From Blastococcus sp. TF02A-30 (GTDB taxonomy: Bacteria > Actinomycetota > Actinomycetes > Mycobacteriales > Geodermatophilaceae), in NCBI RefSeq assembly GCF_003319185.1, contig NZ_QOHJ01000001.1, positions 744,001 through 808,000 of the forward strand: DNA of 64,000 bases, written 5' to 3'. The notes under the pieces are model-generated. The model searched no databases. It saw nothing but the letters and a program-made list of their open reading frames with translations, and was not told where the DNA came from. Below, piece after piece: positions 36,330-44,843 of the stretch (within the stretch, counting starts at the first letter, position 1; each line of letters starts with the position of its first letter). A program made the position numbers and the translations under genes.

Positions 36330-37406
36330 ATGCTCATCGCACAGCGCCCCACGCTGACCGAGGAGACGATCACCGAGTCGCGCTCGCGGTTCGTCATCGA
36401 GCCCCTCGAGCCCGGCTTCGGCTACACCCTCGGCAACTCGCTGCGGCGCACGCTGCTGTCGTCCATCCCCGGTGCCGCTGTCACCAGCATCCGCATCGAG
36501 GGCACCCTGCACGAGTTCACCACCGTGCCGGGCGTCAAGGAGGACGTCACCGAGATCATCCTCAACCTCAAGGGCCTGGTCGTCAGCTCCGACTCCGACG
36601 AGCCGGTGACCATGTACCTGCGCAAGCAGGGCCCGGGTGAGGTCACCGCCGCGGACATCGCTCCGCCGGCGGGGGTCGAGGTGCACAACCCCGACCTGCA
36701 CATCGCCACCCTGAACGGCAAGGGTCGCCTGGAGGTCGAGCTGGTCGTCGAGCGCGGCCGCGGCTACGTGCCGGCCCCGCAGAACAAGCAGCCCGGCCAG
36801 GAGATCGGCCGCATCCCCGTCGACTCGATCTACTCGCCGGTCCTCAAGGTCACCTACGCCGTCGAGGCCACCCGCGTCGAGCAGCGCACCGACTTCGACC
36901 GCCTCGTGGTCGACGTCGAGACCAAGCCGTCGATCGCCCCGCGCGACGCCATCGCGTCCGCCGGGTCGACCCTGGTGGAGCTGTTCGGCCTGCTGCGCGA
37001 GCTGAACGTCGACGCCGAGGGCATCGAGGTCGGGCCCAGCCCGGCCGAGGCCGCCGACATCGCCAACTTCTCGATGCCGATCGAGGACATGGACCTGACC
37101 GTCCGGTCCTACAACTGCCTCAAGCGCGAGGGCGTGCACACCGTCGGTGAGCTCGTCACCCGCTCCGAGGCCGACCTGCTCGACATCCGCAACTTCGGCG
37201 CGAAGTCGATCGACGAGGTCAAGATGAAGCTGGCGGCCATGGGCCTGGCGCTCAAGGACAGCCCGCCCGGGTTCATCCCCACCTCGATCGAGAGCTACGA
37301 CGAGGGCTACGAGACCGACGCCTACCAGGGCACCGGCGAGTACGCCGCCGGCTACGACCAGGCGCAGTACGACGAGGGCTCCTACCAGGAGACCGAGCAG
37401 CTCTGA
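36330..37406 (+). CDS. rpoA: DNA-directed RNA polymerase subunit alpha
   Basis: A 358-residue subunit. The N-terminal domain (about 1-225) dimerises to start polymerase assembly, and the C-terminal domain (about 245-315, with [15 protein letters not shown] and [12 protein letters not shown]) contacts UP elements and activators. The end is a Tyr/Glu/Asp/Gln-rich acidic tail of about 40 residues, common in actinobacteria. ATG 36330 follows GGAGGAGAAACGC. A 14-bp hairpin lies just after the stop. Confidence 0.98.
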   Translation: MLIAQRPTLTEETITESRSRFVIEPLEPGFGYTLGNSLRRTLLSSIPGAAVTSIRIEGTLHEFTTVPGVKEDVTEIILNLKGLVVSSDSDEPVTMYLRKQGPGEVTAADIAPPAGVEVHNPDLHIATLNGKGRLEVELVVERGRGYVPAPQNKQPGQEIGRIPVDSIYSPVLKVTYAVEATRVEQRTDFDRLVVDVETKPSIAPRDAIASAGSTLVELFGLLRELNVDAEGIEVGPSPAEAADIANFSMPIEDMDLTVRSYNCLKREGVHTVGELVTRSEADLLDIRNFGAKSIDEVKMKLAAMGLALKDSPPGFIPTSIESYDEGYETDAYQGTGEYAAGYDQAQYDEGSYQETEQL

Positions 37407-37412
37407 GGCGCG

Positions 37413-37443
37413 GGCCGGACGGCGGGACGCCCGCCGTCCGGCC
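37413..37443 (+). terminator. Hairpin after rpoA
   Basis: A perfect 14-bp stem (37413-37426 with 37430-37443) with a 3-nt loop begins seven bases after the rpoA stop. No T-run follows. It probably lowers read-through from rpoA into rplQ. Confidence 0.55.
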
Positions 37444-37540
37444 GGCCCTCCTGGCTCGCCGCACCACCGCACAGCTAGGACAGCACCACCACGGAACGCA
37501 GCCGCGCTCGCACCGGCCGGCAGCCTGAGGAAGGACCGAC

Positions 37541-38149
37541 ATGCCCACCCCCACCAAGGGTCCCCGTCTCGGCGGGTCCCCCGCGCACGAGCGGCTGATG
37601 CTGGCCAACCTGGCCACCTCGCTGTTCGAGCATGGGCGGATCACCACCACCGAGGCCAAGGCCAAGCGGCTGCGTCCCCTGGCCGAGAAGCTGGTCACCT
37701 TCGCCAAGCGCGGCGACCTGCACGCCCGCCGTCAGGTGATGACGACGATCCGCGACAAGGACGTCGTGCACACCCTGTTCGCCGAGATCGGTCCTCGCTA
37801 CGAGAACCGTCCCGGTGGCTACACGCGGATCACCAAGGTCGGCCCCCGCAAGGGCGACAACGCCCCGATGGCCGTCATCGAGCTGGTCGAGGTTCTCACC
37901 GTGGCCCAGCAGGCCGTCGGCGAGGCCGAGCGCGCCCGTGGCACGCAGTTCGCCTCGGGTGCCGGCGCTGCCGCCGCGTCCGGTGAGGTCACCGCGGACG
38001 CGGTCGAGACCGCCGACGCCGACGAGGCCACCGACAGCGCGGAGTCCGCGGAGAGCGCCGACTCGGCCGACTCCGCCGACAGCGCCGACTCGGCGGACAG
38101 CCCCGACGAGGTCGCCGACGACGCCGAGGGCACGGACGGCACCCGATGA
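37541..38149 (+). CDS. rplQ: 50S ribosomal protein L17 with acidic tail
   Basis: L17 sits near the exit tunnel. The core (about residues 1-118; [19 protein letters not shown]) is normal. The 202-residue length comes from a tail of about 80 residues, rich in Ala/Asp/Glu/Ser, with five SAD triplets encoded by 9-bp repeats at 38054-38098. Mycobacterial L17 is about 180 with a similar but shorter tail, while E. coli L17 is 127. The acidic tail is unlikely to bind rRNA directly. The ATG of the next acidic ORF overlaps the stop (ATGA). Confidence 0.96.
   Translation: MPTPTKGPRLGGSPAHERLMLANLATSLFEHGRITTTEAKAKRLRPLAEKLVTFAKRGDLHARRQVMTTIRDKDVVHTLFAEIGPRYENRPGGYTRITKVGPRKGDNAPMAVIELVEVLTVAQQAVGEAERARGTQFASGAGAAAASGEVTADAVETADADEATDSAESAESADSADSADSADSADSPDEVADDAEGTDGTR
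38054..38098 (+). repeat. 9-bp tandem repeat (five copies) in rplQ tail
   Basis: Five successive 9-bp units encode Ser-Ala-Asp. Third-position differences (AGC, TCG or TCC for Ser) show that the units diverged at synonymous sites while the peptide was kept, which suggests selection on the acidic repeat. Confidence 0.8.
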
Positions 38150-38520
38150 GCTCGCCCGAGGACGTGACGGGCGCGGGCGCTGCCGGCGTCTCCGCCGGTG
38201 GTGGCGACCAGGGGGCCACGTTCGAGGGTGAGTCGACCGGCCCCGGTGGGGACACCTCGCCGGCGGTGACCGACGGTTCGGTGACCGACGAGGCGCAGGA
38301 GATCGTCACCGACGTCTTCAACCCCGACGGTGAGCGCCAGGACGACGGCGACGTCACCCCGGAGCCGCAGCGGCAGAACGCGGCCGTCGTGGAGGACCCG
38401 GCGCTCTCGCCGGAGGTCGCCGCGGCCGCCGCGGCCGAGATCGAGGCCGCCGAGCTCGGCGACGCCGCGACCGCGAGCCAGCAGTACCAGGGCGGCGAGT
38501 CCGCCCCGGACCCGAAGTGA
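38146..38520 (+). CDS. Acidic low-complexity protein of unknown function
   Basis: A 124-residue ORF overlapping the rplQ stop by 4 bp. I do not recognise it. It is rich in Asp, Glu, Ala, Gly, Pro and Thr, has almost no Lys or Cys, no hydrophobic segment and no signal peptide, so it is probably disordered and strongly acidic. The C-terminal third has an Ala/Glu helix-like stretch. Codon use matches the neighbours, and the ATGA overlap argues that it is translated. It may be a split-off relative of the acidic L17 tail, or a ribosome-associated acidic protein. A strong hairpin follows its stop. Confidence 0.6.
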   Translation: MSSPEDVTGAGAAGVSAGGGDQGATFEGESTGPGGDTSPAVTDGSVTDEAQEIVTDVFNPDGERQDDGDVTPEPQRQNAAVVEDPALSPEVAAAAAAEIEAAELGDAATASQQYQGGESAPDPK

Positions 38521-38542
38521 TCCGCTGCTGACCGCAGATCAC

Positions 38543-39403
38543 GTGGGTGCCGAGCCCTGCACCGCGCAGCACCCGGACGAGCCCGCCCCCGACCAGGGGG
38601 GCGGGCTCGTCCGCGTTCGACTGGCGATCAGCTACGACGGCACGGCGCTGCACGGCTGGGCCCGCCAGCCCGGCCAGCGCACCGTGCAGGGCGACCTGGA
38701 GCAGGCGCTGGCCACCGTCCTGCGCCGGCCGGTGGAGCTGACGGTGGCGGGACGCACCGACGCCGGCGTGCACGCCACCGGCCAGGTGGCGCACTGCGAC
38801 GTCCCGCGCGACGTGTGGGACGAGCACCGGGGCCGGCTGGTCCGCCGGCTGCGCGGGGTGCTGGCACCGGACATCGCGGTGACCGCGGTGGAGGAGGCCC
38901 ACCCGGACTTCGACGCCCGGTTCTCCGCACTCGGCCGGCACTACGTCTACCGGCTCAGCGACTCACCTGCCGGCCCCCCGCCGCTGCGCCGGCTCGACAC
39001 CGCCGCCTGGCCGCGCTCGCTGGACGCGACGCGGATGGCCGCGGCTGCGGGGCTGCTGCTCGGCGAGCACGACTTCGCCGCCTACTGCCGGCGCCGCGAG
39101 GGGGCGACGACGATCCGCACGCTGCTGGCGCTCGACGTCGTCCGCGACGGGGACGTCATCACGATCGCCGCGTCGGCCGACGCGTTCTGCCACTCCATGG
39201 TGCGCAGCCTGGTGGGCGCGCTGCTGGCCGTCGGCGAGGGCCGTCGTCCGCCGGAGTGGCCGGCGACGTTGCTGGCGCGCACCGAGCGGGCCAGCGAGGT
39301 GCCCGTCGCCCCGGCGGGTGGGCTGGCGCTCGTGCGCGTGGACTACCCGCCCGACGACATGCTCGCCGCCCGGGCGACCGTCACCCGCGCCCGCCGCAGC
39401 TGA
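38543..39403 (+). CDS. truA: tRNA pseudouridine synthase A
   Basis: This enzyme makes pseudouridine at positions 38-40 of the tRNA anticodon arm. The catalytic Asp73 is in [13 protein letters not shown]; the C-terminal [17 protein letters not shown] motif is present. The conserved protein begins at [10 protein letters not shown] (about residue 24). The only usual start upstream is GTG 38543, giving 286 residues, but the intervening DNA forms a perfect 17-bp hairpin (38574-38613), so the true start is uncertain. In actinobacteria truA normally follows rplQ, as here. Confidence 0.93.
   Translation: MGAEPCTAQHPDEPAPDQGGGLVRVRLAISYDGTALHGWARQPGQRTVQGDLEQALATVLRRPVELTVAGRTDAGVHATGQVAHCDVPRDVWDEHRGRLVRRLRGVLAPDIAVTAVEEAHPDFDARFSALGRHYVYRLSDSPAGPPPLRRLDTAAWPRSLDATRMAAAAGLLLGEHDFAAYCRRREGATTIRTLLALDVVRDGDVITIAASADAFCHSMVRSLVGALLAVGEGRRPPEWPATLLARTERASEVPVAPAGGLALVRVDYPPDDMLAARATVTRARRS
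38574..38613 (+). terminator. 17-bp hairpin inside the apparent 5' end of truA
   Basis: A perfect 17-bp stem (38574-38590 with 38597-38613) with a 6-nt loop and no T-run. It lies after the acidic ORF and before the conserved truA core. It looks like the terminator or attenuator of the rpoA-rplQ transcript, yet sits inside truA if GTG 38543 is used. Confidence 0.55.
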
Positions 39404-40066
39404 TCACGGGAGAGCGGCGACTGCGTCGGCGACGGGGGTGTCGCCGGCGACGAGCTCGACCACCTCGCCGTCCTTGCCCTGCAGGAGCAGCTCGGCCAGC
39501 ACCGCGGCGACGTCGTCGCGCGGCACCTGCCCGTACGGGACGCCGTGCTCGAGCCGCACGCGCCCGGTGCCCGGGTCGTCGGTGAGGCCACCGGGGCGCA
39601 CGATCGTCACGCCCAGCGCCTCCCGGGGGAGGATCTCGTCCTCGGCGCGCAGCTTCGCCTGCAGGTAGACAGCCATCACCGGGTCCATGCCCTGCGGCGT
39701 GCCCTGCCGCGCCTGCTCCACGCCCATCGAGGAGACCAGCAGGTAGCGCCGGACGCCCGCCTGCTCGGCGGCGTCCGCGAGCGTGACCGCGGCGCCGTGG
39801 TCGACCGTGTGCTTGCGCTCGGGACCGCTGGCGGGGCCGGCACCCGCGGCGAACACGACCGCATCGGCGCCGGACACCGCCCGGGCGACCTCGTCGACGG
39901 TGGCGGTCTCCAGGTCGACGACGGCGGGTTCGACGCCGTCGGCCTCGAGGTCGGCCCGGTGGTCGGGGTTGCGGATCAGGCCCACGACGGTGTTCCCGCG
40001 GGCGGACAGCAGACGGCCGAGACGGCGGGCGACCTGCCCGTGTGCTCCGGCGACGACGACGCGCAT
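39404..40066 (-). CDS. NAD(P)-binding Rossmann-fold reductase-like protein
   Basis: A 220-residue atypical short-chain dehydrogenase of the NAD(P)H-binding (NmrA/YwnB-like) group. The N-terminal VVVAGAHGQVARRLG holds the nucleotide-binding glycines, and LLVSSMGVEQ lies at the usual active-site strand; no classical YxxxK is obvious (VYLQAKLRAED is the nearest). The substrate is unknown. It starts ATG 40066, 10 bp after mobA on the same strand, so the two are probably one transcript. Roles in redox sensing or quinone reduction are possible for this family. Confidence 0.8.
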   Translation of the reverse strand: MRVVVAGAHGQVARRLGRLLSARGNTVVGLIRNPDHRADLEADGVEPAVVDLETATVDEVARAVSGADAVVFAAGAGPASGPERKHTVDHGAAVTLADAAEQAGVRRYLLVSSMGVEQARQGTPQGMDPVMAVYLQAKLRAEDEILPREALGVTIVRPGGLTDDPGTGRVRLEHGVPYGQVPRDDVAAVLAELLLQGKDGEVVELVAGDTPVADAVAALP

Positions 40067-40076
40067 GGTCGGGCCC

Positions 40077-40748
40077 CTACCCGCCCAGGCGGCCGGCTAC
40101 CGCCCGGGCGCGCGCCAGATCAGCGGGGGTGTCGCAGTCGGCCCACGGTGGCGGGCTGCCGGGTGCGACGTCGGGGCGCCACCGCCGGACCGACAGCGGG
40201 GCCAGCACCCGGCGCAGCGACGACGGGCCGCCGTCCCCGGGCAGCGCCGCGCGCAGGGCAGCAGTCCGCCACGCGCCGAGCAGGTGCTGGTCGCGCCCGG
40301 TCTCGTCGACCACCACGACGCCGTCGGCATCGGCCGCGACGTGGCGGTCAAGATCCAGTACCCGGGCGCCGCCACCGCGCTCATGGCCGACCTCAACCAG
40401 CTGAGCCGCTTCGAGCCGGGACCGGAGTCCCGTGACGAGGTCCGCGGTCAGGAACGGGAGGTCGGCGGCGAGCAGCACCACCACCTCCGTGCCGACCTCC
40501 GGCAGGCCGGCCCGCAGCGCGGCCACCGGCCCGCCGCCGGGTGGCTCCTCCCGGAGGACGACGACACCGTCCGGGACCGGCTGGGGCGGCCCCACGACCA
40601 CCCGCGCGGCGGCGTCGGCGACGGCGGCGAGGACGGTCGCGAGCATGGTCCGGCCGCCCACCTCGAGCTGCGGCTTCGCCTGCCCGCCCATCCGTTCCCC
40701 CCGGCCACCGGCCAGCACGAGGGCGGTCCAGGGCGGCAGCGGCTCCAC
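40077..40748 (-). CDS. mobA: Molybdenum cofactor guanylyltransferase
   Basis: A 223-residue NTP-transferase related to MobA, which adds GMP to molybdopterin to make the bis-MGD form used by formate dehydrogenase and nitrate reductase. The signature LVLAGGRGERMGGQAKPQLEVGG-type N-terminal loop is present (LAGGRGERMGG shown), as are the acidic AADLPFLT motif and a C-terminal DCDTPADL. GTG 40748 is chosen; a longer frame to 40967 would run into fdhD. It is divergent from fdhD with only 40 bp between, and this pairing supports a role in formate dehydrogenase maturation. Confidence 0.85.
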   Translation of the reverse strand: MEPLPPWTALVLAGGRGERMGGQAKPQLEVGGRTMLATVLAAVADAAARVVVGPPQPVPDGVVVLREEPPGGGPVAALRAGLPEVGTEVVVLLAADLPFLTADLVTGLRSRLEAAQLVEVGHERGGGARVLDLDRHVAADADGVVVVDETGRDQHLLGAWRTAALRAALPGDGGPSSLRRVLAPLSVRRWRPDVAPGSPPPWADCDTPADLARARAVAGRLGG

Positions 40749-40775
40749 CGCCTCACCGTACGGGCGCGGCGTGGG

Positions 40776-40781
40776 TACCGT
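40776..40781 (+). promoter_or_regulatory. -10 box, leaderless fdhD
   Basis: TACCGT is followed by seven bases and then GTG 40789, with no Shine-Dalgarno site. The predicted transcript begins at or next to the start codon. Confidence 0.45.
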
Positions 40782-40788
40782 CGCTCCC

Positions 40789-41619
40789 GTGGGACGAGTG
40801 ACGAGCCGGACGCCGGTGCTGCGCATCCGCGGCCCGCAGCACACCACCCGGCCGGACACCGTGGCCGCGGAGGAGCCGCTGGAGATCCGCCTGGGCGGCG
40901 CGCCGCTGGCGGTCACGATGCGCACGCCGGGCGACGACTTCGACCTGGTGCACGGCTTCCTGGCCACCGAAGGCGTGATCGCCGGCGGGCAGGACGTCGC
41001 CGGTCTGCGCTACTGCGACTCGGTGGACGCCGACGGGCGGAACACCTACAACGTGGTCGACGTCGACCTCGCCCCCGGCGTGCCGATCCCCGACACCGGC
41101 CTGGAGCGGAACTTCTACACGTCCAGCTCCTGCGGCGTTTGCGGCAAGGCCAGCATCGACGCGATCCGCACCAAGACCGCGTTCGACGTCGCCGCCGACC
41201 CGGTGCGCCTGCCGCTGGAGGTGCTGCTGGCGCTGCCGGACCGGCTCCGGGCCGAGCAGCAGGTGTTCGAGAAGACCGGCGGGCTGCACGCGGCGGGCCT
41301 GTTCACCTCGGCCGGCGAGCTGGTGGCGCTGCGCGAGGACGTCGGCCGGCACAACGCCGTCGACAAGGTCATCGGCGACGGCGTGCGCGCGGGCCGGTTA
41401 CCCCTGGCCGGGCACGTGCTCATGGTGAGCGGGCGGGCGAGCTTCGAGCTCACCCAGAAGGCGGCGATGGCGGGCATCCCGGTGCTCGCCGCGGTGTCGG
41501 CGCCGTCGTCGCTCGCGGTGGAGCTGGCCCGCGAGGTCGGCATCACCCTCGTCGGCTTCCTGCGCGGCGACGGGTGCAACGTCTACACCTGCACCGAGCG
41601 GATCGAGCTGCCTCAGTAG
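40789..41619 (+). CDS. fdhD: Formate dehydrogenase accessory sulfurtransferase FdhD
   Basis: A 276-residue protein that passes sulfur from IscS to the Mo-bisMGD cofactor of formate dehydrogenase. The two key Cys are in SSCGVCGK (Cys115 and Cys118). MRTPGDDF and EDVGRHNAVDKV are family motifs, and the N terminus MGRVTSRTPV starts at GTG 40789 as in Streptomyces. No formate dehydrogenase gene lies in the window, so the client enzyme is encoded elsewhere. The gene stops 6 bp inside the convergent VOC gene. Confidence 0.95.
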   Translation: MGRVTSRTPVLRIRGPQHTTRPDTVAAEEPLEIRLGGAPLAVTMRTPGDDFDLVHGFLATEGVIAGGQDVAGLRYCDSVDADGRNTYNVVDVDLAPGVPIPDTGLERNFYTSSSCGVCGKASIDAIRTKTAFDVAADPVRLPLEVLLALPDRLRAEQQVFEKTGGLHAAGLFTSAGELVALREDVGRHNAVDKVIGDGVRAGRLPLAGHVLMVSGRASFELTQKAAMAGIPVLAAVSAPSSLAVELAREVGITLVGFLRGDGCNVYTCTERIELPQ

Positions 41620-41972
41620 ACGAGGCAGAAGGGGTGCCCGGCCGGGTCGGCGTAGACCCGGAACCCGGTCCCGGACTCGCCCTGCAGGACCCGGGCGCCG
41701 AGGCCCAGCACCGCGCGCTCGGCGGCCTCCACGTCGCCGACCCGGATGTCGAGGTGCTCGTGCTGCGGGCGGTCGGGGTCCGGCCAGGTCGGGGGCCGGT
41801 AACCCGGATCGCGTTGGAAGGCGAGCTCGCGCATCCCCGGTTCGCGGCCGATGACGACCCACTCGCCGTCGGTGTCCTCGTTCACCCGCATCCCCAGCAG
41901 CTCGCCGTAGAACGCGGCGAGCGCCCGCGGGTCGGGGCAGTCCAGCACGGTCTTCTCGAGCCTGCCGATCAC
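41613..41972 (-). CDS. VOC family (glyoxalase-like) protein
   Basis: A 119-residue protein with a vicinal-oxygen-chelate fold: LDCPDPRALAAFYGELLGMRV at the N terminus, HEHLDIRVGDVEAAERAVLGLGA in the middle, and FRVYADPAGHPFCLVY at the end. The metal-ligand pattern is only partly clear (His in HEHLD and His near the C terminus). Members act as dioxygenases, glyoxalases or drug-binding proteins; the role here is unknown. It overlaps mogA by 4 bp and is the last gene of the moeA-moaC-mogA operon. Confidence 0.8.
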   Translation of the reverse strand: MIGRLEKTVLDCPDPRALAAFYGELLGMRVNEDTDGEWVVIGREPGMRELAFQRDPGYRPPTWPDPDRPQHEHLDIRVGDVEAAERAVLGLGARVLQGESGTGFRVYADPAGHPFCLVY

Positions 41973-42469
41973 CGGTGGTCGCCTCCCCGCAGCTGGCTGA
42001 CGACGTGCGGGAGCAGGGGGCCGAGGACGGCCAGCCCGTCCTTCACGCCCCCGGTCGAGCCGGGCAGGTTGACGATCAGGGTGCGGCCCGCGATCCCGGC
42101 CAGGCCGCGGGAGAGCACCGCCGTCGGGACACCGTTGTCCGCCCCGTACCGGCGCACCGCCTCGGCCAGCCCGGGTGCCTCCCGCTCGAGCACCGCGCGG
42201 GTCGCCTCCGGGGTGACGTCGGTGGGGGAGAGGCCGGTGCCCCCGGTGGTGAGGACGACGTCGAACCCGTCGTCGACCGCGTTGCGCAGGACCGCCTCCA
42301 GCTCGGCGGCGTCGTCCGGCCGCACGTGCGGCCCCTCCACGTCGAAGCCGAGCGCCACCAGCCCCTCCGCCAGAGCCTGGCCGCTGCGGTCCTCGTAGAC
42401 CCCGGCGTAGGCGCGGTTGGAGGCGGTGAGCACGACGGCGCGGGCGTCGGGCGGGAGCTGGGCGCTCAC
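41969..42469 (-). CDS. mogA: Molybdopterin adenylyltransferase (MogA/MoaB family)
   Basis: A 166-residue protein with the MoCF_biosynth fold. TTGGTGLSPTDVTPEA is the substrate-binding signature, and VNLPGSTGGVKDGL is typical of MogA/MoaB. It activates molybdopterin by adenylylation before Mo insertion by MoeA. GTG 42469 overlaps the moaC stop by 4 bp; a longer frame upstream would lie inside moaC. MogA and MoaB differ little in sequence, so the symbol is tentative. Confidence 0.88.
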   Translation of the reverse strand: MSAQLPPDARAVVLTASNRAYAGVYEDRSGQALAEGLVALGFDVEGPHVRPDDAAELEAVLRNAVDDGFDVVLTTGGTGLSPTDVTPEATRAVLEREAPGLAEAVRRYGADNGVPTAVLSRGLAGIAGRTLIVNLPGSTGGVKDGLAVLGPLLPHVVSQLRGGDHR

Positions 42470-42939
42470 CGGGTCCACTCCCCGCTCTTCCCGCCGGACT
42501 TGCGCAGCAGCCGGACGTCGGTGATCGACGCCCGTGGGTCGACGGCCTTGACCATGTCGATCATCGTCAGGCCGGCCACGGTGACCGCGGTCAGCGCCTC
42601 CATCTCCACGCCCGTGCGGTCGGCGGTCCGCGCGGTGGCGGTGATCTCCACGGCCTCGTCGGCGACCTCGACGTCGACGGTCACCCCGTGCAGCGCGATC
42701 GGGTGGCACAGCGGCACCAGGTCCGGGGTGCGCTTCGCGCCGGCGATGCCGGCGATGCGGGCCACGGCCACCGCGTCACCCTTCGGCACCCCCCGGCCGC
42801 GCAGCAGCTCGACCACCTCGGGGCTGACCAGCACCCGCCCGGCCGCCGTCGCCTCGCGCGCGGTCACCGCCTTGGCGCTGACGTCGACCATGCGCGCGGC
42901 ACCGGTCTCATCCACGTGGGTCAGGCGGGCGTCGCTCAC
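42466..42939 (-). CDS. moaC: Cyclic pyranopterin monophosphate synthase
   Basis: A 157-residue enzyme that makes cyclic pyranopterin monophosphate, together with MoaA. The signature LCHPIALHGVTVDVEV (with the His of the active site) and the GVEMEALTAVTVAGLTMIDMVKAVD segment are present. ATG 42939 overlaps the end of moeA by 4 bp. No moaA lies in the window, so the first step is encoded elsewhere. Confidence 0.95.
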   Translation of the reverse strand: MSDARLTHVDETGAARMVDVSAKAVTAREATAAGRVLVSPEVVELLRGRGVPKGDAVAVARIAGIAGAKRTPDLVPLCHPIALHGVTVDVEVADEAVEITATARTADRTGVEMEALTAVTVAGLTMIDMVKAVDPRASITDVRLLRKSGGKSGEWTR

Positions 42940-44138
42940 TGGAGGGCTCCTTCGATCAGCACGACGTCGACCTCGGCGCCGGCGGGCAGTTCGGTGACGT
43001 CCTCGGGGACGACGACCAGGCAGTTGGCGCGGGCCAGGTGCGCGACCAGGTGCGAGCCGGGGCCGCCGACCTGCGACACCTCGCCGCCCTCGTAGCGGCC
43101 GCGGAGGAACTGGCGCCGCCCCGCGGGCGAGCGGAGCGGGCCGGTCAGGCGGGCGGGGGCGCGCAGCCGGTCGGGGGAGGCGTGGCCGAGCGCGCGGCGC
43201 AGCGCGGGTCGCACGAAGACCTCGAAGGAGACGAACGAGCTCACCGGGTTCCCGGGCAGCGTCACCACCGGGACGCCGTCCACGGTGCCCGCGCCCTGGG
43301 GACCACCGGGCTGCATGGCGACCTTGGCGAACTCCACCGTGCCCAGGCCGCGGAACGCGTCCTTGACCACCTCGTACGCACCGGCGCTCACCCCGCCGCT
43401 GGTGACCAGCAGATCGGCCGTGGCCAGCTGCGCACGGACGGTGGTCAGGAACTGGTCGACGTCGTCGGGCACGAAGTGCAGCCGCCGCGGGATCCCGCCG
43501 GCCTCCTCGACGGCCGCGGCGAGCAGCAGCGAGTTGGACTCGTAGATCTGCCCCGGCGCCAGCGGCTCGCCCGGTGCGACCAGCTCGCTGCCGGTGGAGA
43601 GGATCAGCACCCGGGGGCGGCGGCGCACCGGCAGCTCGGTCACGCCGACCGCCGCGGCCAGGCCCAGCTGCGCGGCGCCCAGCGGGGAGCCGGCCGACAG
43701 GGCCACCGCGCCGGCGGCGATGTCCTCACCGGCCCGCCGCAGGTGGGTACCCGGCGCGGGCGACTCGCGGATCTCCACGACGTCGGTGGCGGCGTCGGTC
43801 AGCTCCACCGGGACGACGACGTCGGCGCCCGGGGGGAGCGGCGCCCCGGTCATGATCCGGTGCACCGTGCCGGGTGCCAGGGGGACGACGTCGGTGCGCC
43901 CGGCGGGGATGTCCTCGGCCACCGGCAGGCGGACCGGGCCCTGCGCCGTCGCCGAGACGTCGTCCCACCGCGCGGCGTAGCCGTCCATCGCCGAGTTGTC
44001 GAAGCCGGGCAGCGCCACGGCGGCGACGACGTCGCGGGCCAGCACCCGGCCGTGCGCGGCGGCCAGCGGCACCGCCTCCTCGGGCAGCGCGGGCAGCAGC
44101 GCGGTGACCACTGCCTGATGTTCCTCGACGGTGCGCAC
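42936..44138 (-). CDS. moeA: Molybdopterin molybdenumtransferase
   Basis: A 400-residue enzyme that inserts molybdate into adenylylated molybdopterin. Domain I has FDNSAMDGYAARWDD, domain III has the MoCF_biosynth core LILSTGSELVAPGEPL and LVTSGGVSAGAYEVVKDAF, and the C-terminal domain has GNPVSSFVSFEVFVRPALRR. GTG 44138 is chosen; an upstream frame would overlap the carbonic anhydrase promoter. CAGGAT lies 6 nt from the GTG, so the transcript may be leaderless. It is the first gene of a four-gene unit. Confidence 0.94.
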   Translation of the reverse strand: MRTVEEHQAVVTALLPALPEEAVPLAAAHGRVLARDVVAAVALPGFDNSAMDGYAARWDDVSATAQGPVRLPVAEDIPAGRTDVVPLAPGTVHRIMTGAPLPPGADVVVPVELTDAATDVVEIRESPAPGTHLRRAGEDIAAGAVALSAGSPLGAAQLGLAAAVGVTELPVRRRPRVLILSTGSELVAPGEPLAPGQIYESNSLLLAAAVEEAGGIPRRLHFVPDDVDQFLTTVRAQLATADLLVTSGGVSAGAYEVVKDAFRGLGTVEFAKVAMQPGGPQGAGTVDGVPVVTLPGNPVSSFVSFEVFVRPALRRALGHASPDRLRAPARLTGPLRSPAGRRQFLRGRYEGGEVSQVGGPGSHLVAHLARANCLVVVPEDVTELPAGAEVDVVLIEGALQ

Positions 44139-44186
44139 GGACCCATCCTGGCCGATCGACGGCGCGCCGGTCCCCCCGCCGCCGGT

Positions 44187-44192
44187 TATGGT
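44187..44192 (+). promoter_or_regulatory. -10 box upstream of the carbonic anhydrase gene
   Basis: TATGGT at 44187-44192 lies in the 85-bp divergent gap between moeA and the carbonic anhydrase gene. GAGGAGG at about 44214-44220 follows as ribosome site. The -35 region is weak. Confidence 0.4.
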
Positions 44193-44223
44193 CCGTCCCG
44201 ACCGTCGTGGGTGAGGAGGACGC

Positions 44224-44709
44224 GTGGCCGAGATCGACCGGATGCTCGAGGCGAACGAGCGGTGGGCGGAGCAGTTCCCGGGCAGCAAGCCGGTGCGACC
44301 GGCCCGCAAGGTCGCCGTCGTGGCGTGCATGGACTCCCGCATCCCGCTGTTCGGGGTGCTCGGCCTGGACATCGGTGACGCGCACGTCATCCGCAACGCC
44401 GGTGGTGTGATCACCGAGGACGTGATCCGCTCGCTGACCATCTCCCAGCACGCCCTGGGCACCCGGGAGATCGTGCTGGTGCACCACACGGAGTGCGGCC
44501 TGCAGGCCACCGACGACATCTCCTTCGCCGACATGGTCGAGCAGGCCACCGGCCGCCGCCCGCCGTGGGCGGCACGCGCCTTCACCGACGTCGACGACGA
44601 CGTGCGGGAGTCCATGCGGTTGATCCGGGAGAGCCCCTACCTGCTCTCCCGCGAGGTGCGGGGCACGGTGTTCGACGTGACGACGGGGCTGCTGCGTGAA
44701 GTGGTGTGA
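44224..44709 (+). CDS. Beta-carbonic anhydrase
   Basis: A 161-residue zinc enzyme interconverting CO2 and bicarbonate. Zinc and catalytic residues are visible: Cys35, Asp37 and Arg39 in CMDSR, and His88 and Cys91 in HHTECG. Length and layout match the short beta class (M. tuberculosis Rv1284 type). GTG 44224 follows GAGGAGG. Lying beside formate-dehydrogenase maturation genes, it might handle CO2 from formate oxidation, but that is only inference from location. Confidence 0.93.
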   Translation: MAEIDRMLEANERWAEQFPGSKPVRPARKVAVVACMDSRIPLFGVLGLDIGDAHVIRNAGGVITEDVIRSLTISQHALGTREIVLVHHTECGLQATDDISFADMVEQATGRRPPWAARAFTDVDDDVRESMRLIRESPYLLSREVRGTVFDVTTGLLREVV

Positions 44710-44728
44710 CCGGTCGGTCCTGCACGGC

Positions 44729-44737
44729 TGGTAGGGT
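44729..44737 (+). promoter_or_regulatory. Extended -10 promoter upstream of rplM
   Basis: TG, one base, TAGGGT (44732-44737) forms an extended -10 element about 107 bp before rplM, within the 134-bp gap after the carbonic anhydrase gene. No strong -35 is visible. Confidence 0.4.
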
Positions 44738-44843
44738 GCTCGGTTGGCGCGCGTGCCGGCTGGTGCCGCGCGTGCAGATCCGTCTCCCGTGCTCGGCGAG
44801 GCGAACCACCAGCATCCCGACGACGACGGAGGACACGAGCGCC

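Noticed and set aside
39404..44709. Genomic island or integrated element
   Set aside because: No integrase, transposase, tRNA target or flanking direct repeat was seen, and codon use matches the neighbours.
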